Shown here one piece after another: positions 59,788 to 64,000 of a stretch of DNA of 64,000 nucleotides (positions are counted from its first letter, which is position 1; each line of letters begins with the position of its first letter). The notes under the pieces were generated by a model that saw only the letters and a list, made by a program, of their open reading frames with translations, was not told the DNA's origin and searched no databases. The DNA comes from Anarhynchus alexandrinus (taxonomy: Eukaryota > Chordata > Aves > Charadriiformes > Charadriidae). Position numbers and translations under genes: made by a program. The stretch is taken from NCBI GenBank assembly GCA_008711295.1, contig VUYV01000016.1:2500162-2564161 (forward strand), given 5' to 3'.

Positions 59788-61143
59788 CGAATCAGGAGTC
59801 ATCCCAGCAATGGCCTGACTCGAGTACTGTCATGGCAAGTCATTCTGCGCCATTGCTAACAGCTTGGCAGAGAACCAACAGTGGGTTTGGAGACACAGCT
59901 TGGAAGAACTTCTTTCAAGCACTGGCTTTGCACGCCTCTGGATGCTGGTTACTACAGGGCTTTGGGTGGGAGAACTCCACAGGAACTGAATCAGCTCAGT
60001 CCCTGTCAGAGCCATAAGGAAAGCAACCTGAGCCTGAACTGTGAGGATGATTTGCCCTTCCACAGCTGGTACACTGTCGCTGTGTTCACTGAAAGGAACA
60101 TATAAAGGATAAACAAAGTTTCCATAAGAGTTTCTGCATTAATGTGGAGTGCTTTGTTTTTTGTGCTTGTAACCCTCACGCCTGCTTTTGCAAATATTTT
60201 CTCATGGGCATGTTGATGTCATGCCTGCAAGGATTATTTTTTTTATTTTAATATTTGTGGGTTCAGGCTGGTGGAAATAATGAAATAGTTATAGAAAGAA
60301 AGGTGATGGAAGGAAAAGAGAAGAAAGTTCATTGATGGTATCAGGAATGAAATAGGGAGGAAATACTGTCACTTCTTTGTGTATCTGGTCCCAGAGAATC
60401 AAGAAGTAGCAGAGGCAGAGCAGTCTTTCTAAAATGGTAACCTGTCCTCCTCTCTCACAGGATTTACTGTTGTTTGTCTCACACATCACTTCTGTGTAGT
60501 TGCCGTCCTTTCCCCAGCTGAGTTCTTACCTCTGTCTTTTCATAGTCATTACATTTCTGTGTCCTTTAGCCTTCCCTTTCCCAGGCATTTTCACAGGTAG
60601 TTTTATTTTGGATTGTAGGACTGAGAAGCACAGCTCAGTTGTGTTTGCTCATTAGTTTTGTGTAGGTGCCAGCAAGGGCCTGTATTAGCCCAGCACCAAG
60701 TCCCAGAGAAGCTCCAGCCCGAGGAAGTATGAATGATAATGGGTCCCTTCCACCCAAGGAACGCTCTGACCAGACATCACTGCTTGGGGAGGATGAGGCT
60801 TTGCCTGGATTTCCTTTTCCTCTTTTCCAGTTTGAAAAAGTTGCAGGGGTTTCCATTGCAGATTATGAATTTCAGGAAACAAAGGATGTGAGCAAAGATG
60901 ACAATGTTTCCGTACAGATTTCTCACAACCTAGTCCAAGTCATGACACCAAACTCCAACTAGGTCCACATCACACACTCAGCTTTCCCTGTCTGCAGTTC
61001 TCCTATTGCTTCCTTCCCCCAAAAACTACTTTTGTGTCACATAAGTGGTTAAATTCACAGCAAGATCAGGGATTTAATTTTAAAGGTATACTGGTATCTG
61101 CAAACGCAGATAGTTGCATGTTAGGAATTAAAAAATTAATGTG
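59788..61143. other. unique non-coding DNA, nothing recognised
   Basis: The 98-codon plus-strand frame at 60666-60962 is less AT-biased than most (proline-, serine- and acid-rich) but no homology is recognised and the opposite strand is open too. A purine-rich tract lies at about 60292-60328. Confidence 0.45.
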
Positions 61144-61203
61144 CGCCTAATTACTGTTGATTTCAGAGTAAGTTAGGTATTTTTGAAAATCACAATAGGC
61201 CCC
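61144..61203 (+). repeat. fragment of an old palindromic sauropsid-type repeat
   Basis: GCGCCTAATTACTGTTGATT, TCAGAGTAAGTTAGGTATTT, and TTGAAAATCACAATAGGC match in order GTGCCTAACTCCCATTGATTTCAATGGGAGTTAGGCACCTAAATACCTTTGAAAATC...AGGC of the reptile and bird repeat. Good preservation for its age. Confidence 0.6.
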
Positions 61204-64000
61204 AGGAGGCTATCTTCCTCTGGAGTCCCAGTGTATAGTATTTCCTATTGTTTGGATCTCTCTCAAGACAGAAACCAAATCAGAAGGGAAAAATAGCATA
61301 AGGACTGAGAGCGAGCGTAGGCTATCTGAATCTGGCTGATTCAGATCTTGCATGTAAATCTGCTCCCAAGTGACTTTTCAAGGTTCAGTCACACTTTGAT
61401 CTTTAGCTCTCATCTTCTTTGTGATGTAGCTATTTCAATTTCATTAATTAGACCAATAGTAATTCCTCCTCCTGCAGTAAAATAAATAAGCAAAAATAAA
61501 CCATCAAACCTTCTGTTGGACTTAAACATGGCTGTTTAAAATACAAAATCACACAGGGTAGAAAGTAATTGCATTGCACTAAGCTGATATCCACGGTCTT
61601 TCAACAAGTTTCTTTGTGTCCATGTATAACATTTTTTATAAGTGTATTAAAAGTCCTTTCTCTCTACACAAAGCTTTCTCCCACCTCTGTTAACTATGTG
61701 AACACCTCCTTCATCATATTTGTTATGTATTATATCAACTAACTTTTATGAAATTTGTTCTTTACCTGGTACCCAGAGACAAGCCAATCTTCAGGTTTCT
61801 GGAGTGAGTACCCATGCAAGTTTTATTGTGTTTAGTATTTCCTTACTTTATACATTGGAAGGAATGAAAGTTCTAAGCACAGAAAATGGTTTCACTTGAA
61901 TTTAGAGCCATACTCTGGTTGAAACTATAGACTGCATTTTCAACTACATCAATGTGGATGTCTGAAACAACATCTTCTTTAATCACAAGATCATAAACTG
62001 CAGTTATGTTTTGTTTCTATATATCCTTAATACAAAGCTTCACGTGAATGCTTGAGTACAAATTGTCTGTCACAAGAAGAAACTGAGGGATTTGGAATAA
62101 TGATCTGTTGAGCAGAGAGTGAGCAACAATGAAAGAGCCAGATAATTTGTCTGGGCAGCAAAAATGAGGGTGGTGCATCTCAGGTGCACAAAGACGGAGT
62201 ACCAAAACAGAAGACTAGCAGCTATGTGTGTGGTCAATGGAGTTGCCCAACAGAGAATTTGTGAAAACATAGCTAGTATTTCTTTAAAATCGTAACCACC
62301 CATGTGTACGTGGAATGGATTTCATCATCGTGTAAATATGAATATGAAAAGTGCAGAGTTCTTGTCCAAACTCACTTGTTCCTGACCAAACATGTTATCT
62401 TTCATTGAGACGTGTGGTCTAGACAATTTATCTGGCCATCGCTGCAGTGGCTGCTGGGCCCATTTTCTTTTTCATATCCTAGAGATTAATAAGGCTGGTG
62501 CTAAATGACCTTGACTTGAGAGTGATGCTACCCATGAGCGTCTGGTGGCACGTCTAAGACAACTGAGCTGAGTACAGAGCTGTGAACATCTATTCAGTCG
62601 TGTCCTCTGCCATAATTTTCATCACCAGAGTTTGAGCAGTTTGTGAAGTCTGACATATTGCAGCTTTCTTCCACCATCTGCAGTGCCTGCTATATGAGAA
62701 ACAGATCTTTCACTCTGACCTAGATATTCTCTAACAATACCTTCAGTCAGTTTCTCCTGAGGACCCAGAAGTCAGTCTCTGTAGCTAGAGTCTCTGTCCA
62801 TCAAAGACAAGTACTTTTTTCATCTTTTTTATTCACACTCCTCATCTTCATGTGCAGGTGATTGAGTCCTCCTGTAACTGAGTTTGGTTTGATTCCACAA
62901 CAGCACGACAATGACGACGCGGTTGATTTGTACTATAGCATTATGTTTTTTCTAGGCACAAGATTTCCCCTGTAATAATAGGTTTACTAGAAACAAAATT
63001 GAAGAATATAGCTGTAGATAATATATTCTTGCAACTCTTTTTAAATGAAGTCATAGGAAATCTGGGAGAATCTAAGGACATTGTATCTGTTCTTTTCATA
63101 AAATCTAGTGCTGATATGGCTACTAAATAAGGAATTTTTTATATTTATGTGTGGGCAGGTGTTCTTCCTCTTAAGTAATGGACATGTCAGAATTTGGTTC
63201 CTGATAAATCCCCATACATGTGTCTTTGTATTTCTTTTATGCCCTTTTTTTTTTTGTACTGGCACATTCTTACTGGCATTTTTCCATCTCAGAAGGAGCT
63301 AGAAATGTCCGATCGGTTTTTTGAATCGTTTTCAAGAACAGGACCATGTTGTTGGTGACAGAAGGATATCTTACTTTGAATTCTTAGTGGTGATGAAGCC
63401 AGTAATAGCAGCCACATGCTTCAATGTCAGAGTCTTTGTCCTCACCTTTGGAAATGTCCTTAAAATCTGTGACATTTTTAGCTCCTGATGGTTTTCCTTG
63501 CTACTTTCATTGCCACCTCTTAGTGGTTGGTTTGGTACATCTTCAGCCAGGAAGTACATTGCTTCAATGTCACCTTTAACTGCCTCACAGCACTCTCCCA
63601 GACTGCACTGATCATATTTACATTGATTAATATGTTGTGCTGAATAATGAACGATCAAAAAACTTTGTATAACTGGATTTGCTCTGCAAATGACAATGCT
63701 TCACTTTAGACTTTTAGACCTAGTGCTGTTATTGATGCATCAAGCCGTTCCTCCCTTCACACTCGGAAGAGTAGTCCTGAGTAAAGTCACTTGATCTAAA
63801 ATCAGCACCTTGTGCAACGCAGGCCAAACTTTGCCTTTAAATCAGTGTTTGTGTTGGAGGAAAGTTTGAAATGGGGATAAACCGCCTGAAGGAAGAGGAC
63901 TAAGGTGATGTCAGATGAAATTATTGTAGAGGAGGCCCATGTTGCTGTAGTTGCTCTCTTCTCCACGGAAAGAATATAGCTAGCATTGTCCTCTGCTGAA
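61204..64000. other. unique non-coding DNA, nothing recognised
   Basis: No gene or transposon is recognised. Frames of 62-95 codons occur on both strands and none shows a domain. A run of T lies at about 63246-63255. Confidence 0.5.

Noticed and set aside
60666..60962. 98-codon proline/acid-rich frame as a gene
   Set aside because: Composition is gene-like but no homology, no initiation context and the opposite strand is equally open.
1..64000. tRNA genes, known microRNA hairpins, CRISPR arrays, bacterial operons
   Set aside because: I looked for tRNA A/B-box spacing outside SINEs, for several well-known microRNA seed regions, and for evenly spaced direct repeats; none was convincing.
1..64000. 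CTCF consensus and REST/NRSE sites
   Set aside because: No good match to the CCCTC/AGGGGGC core with context or to the long NRSE motif was found by eye.

Overview
This window is vertebrate, almost certainly avian, nuclear non-coding DNA. Three observations point to a bird. There are CR1 retroposon tails with the typical ATTCTATG terminal repeats (37652-38252, 40042-40520 and smaller pieces). There is a 707-bp solo LTR of the avian ERVL type, starting TGTCCTGG and ending ATGACA on its own strand. There are many worn MIR-type SINE and CR1-clade fragments of the kind shared by birds, turtles and crocodiles. Base composition is AT-rich. No CpG island, tRNA, rRNA, CRISPR array or prokaryotic gene organisation is visible.

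I find no protein-coding gene that I can support. The longest open frames (about 110-136 codons) are spread over both strands, show no recognisable domain and are what chance gives in a sequence of this size. The only clearly recognisable coding remnant is the C-terminal end of the CR1 reverse-transcriptase ORF at about 40032-40295. One open frame runs through the assembly gap and is meaningless. The window is best read as an intergenic desert or a very long intron.

Layout: 1-3.9 kb is featureless apart from a small microsatellite. 3.9-4.6 kb is an AT-rich, homeodomain-motif-rich block that looks like a conserved non-coding element. 6.7-11 kb holds old repeats, including one MIR-like SINE apparently inserted in reverse inside another. 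11-20.5 kb has no recognisable mobile element and, from 14.9 kb on, is dense in octamer, SOX-like and homeodomain motifs; it is the best enhancer-cluster candidate. 20.5-28.3 kb holds a CR1 scrap, old repeats and the LTR at 24476-25182 with perfect 5-bp target-site copies. 28366-29288 is a run of N flanked on both sides by poly-T. 29.3-37.6 kb is mostly unique, with a full consensus CRE at 33826. 37.6-40.6 kb holds the two best CR1 copies in opposite orientation. 45.3-51.8 kb contains two pieces of an older CR1-clade LINE. 54-64 kb is mostly unique, with a 10-bp tandem homeodomain-like motif, a roughly 195-bp imperfect palindrome and further SINE scraps.

No undescribed multi-gene system is visible. 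The observations most worth testing are the regulatory-element cluster at 14.9-20.45 kb, the palindrome at about 56508-56703, the nested SINE at 10683-10962 and the poly-T-bounded gap. All repeat identifications rest on remembered family consensus patterns, not on a database search; all conservation statements are inference.
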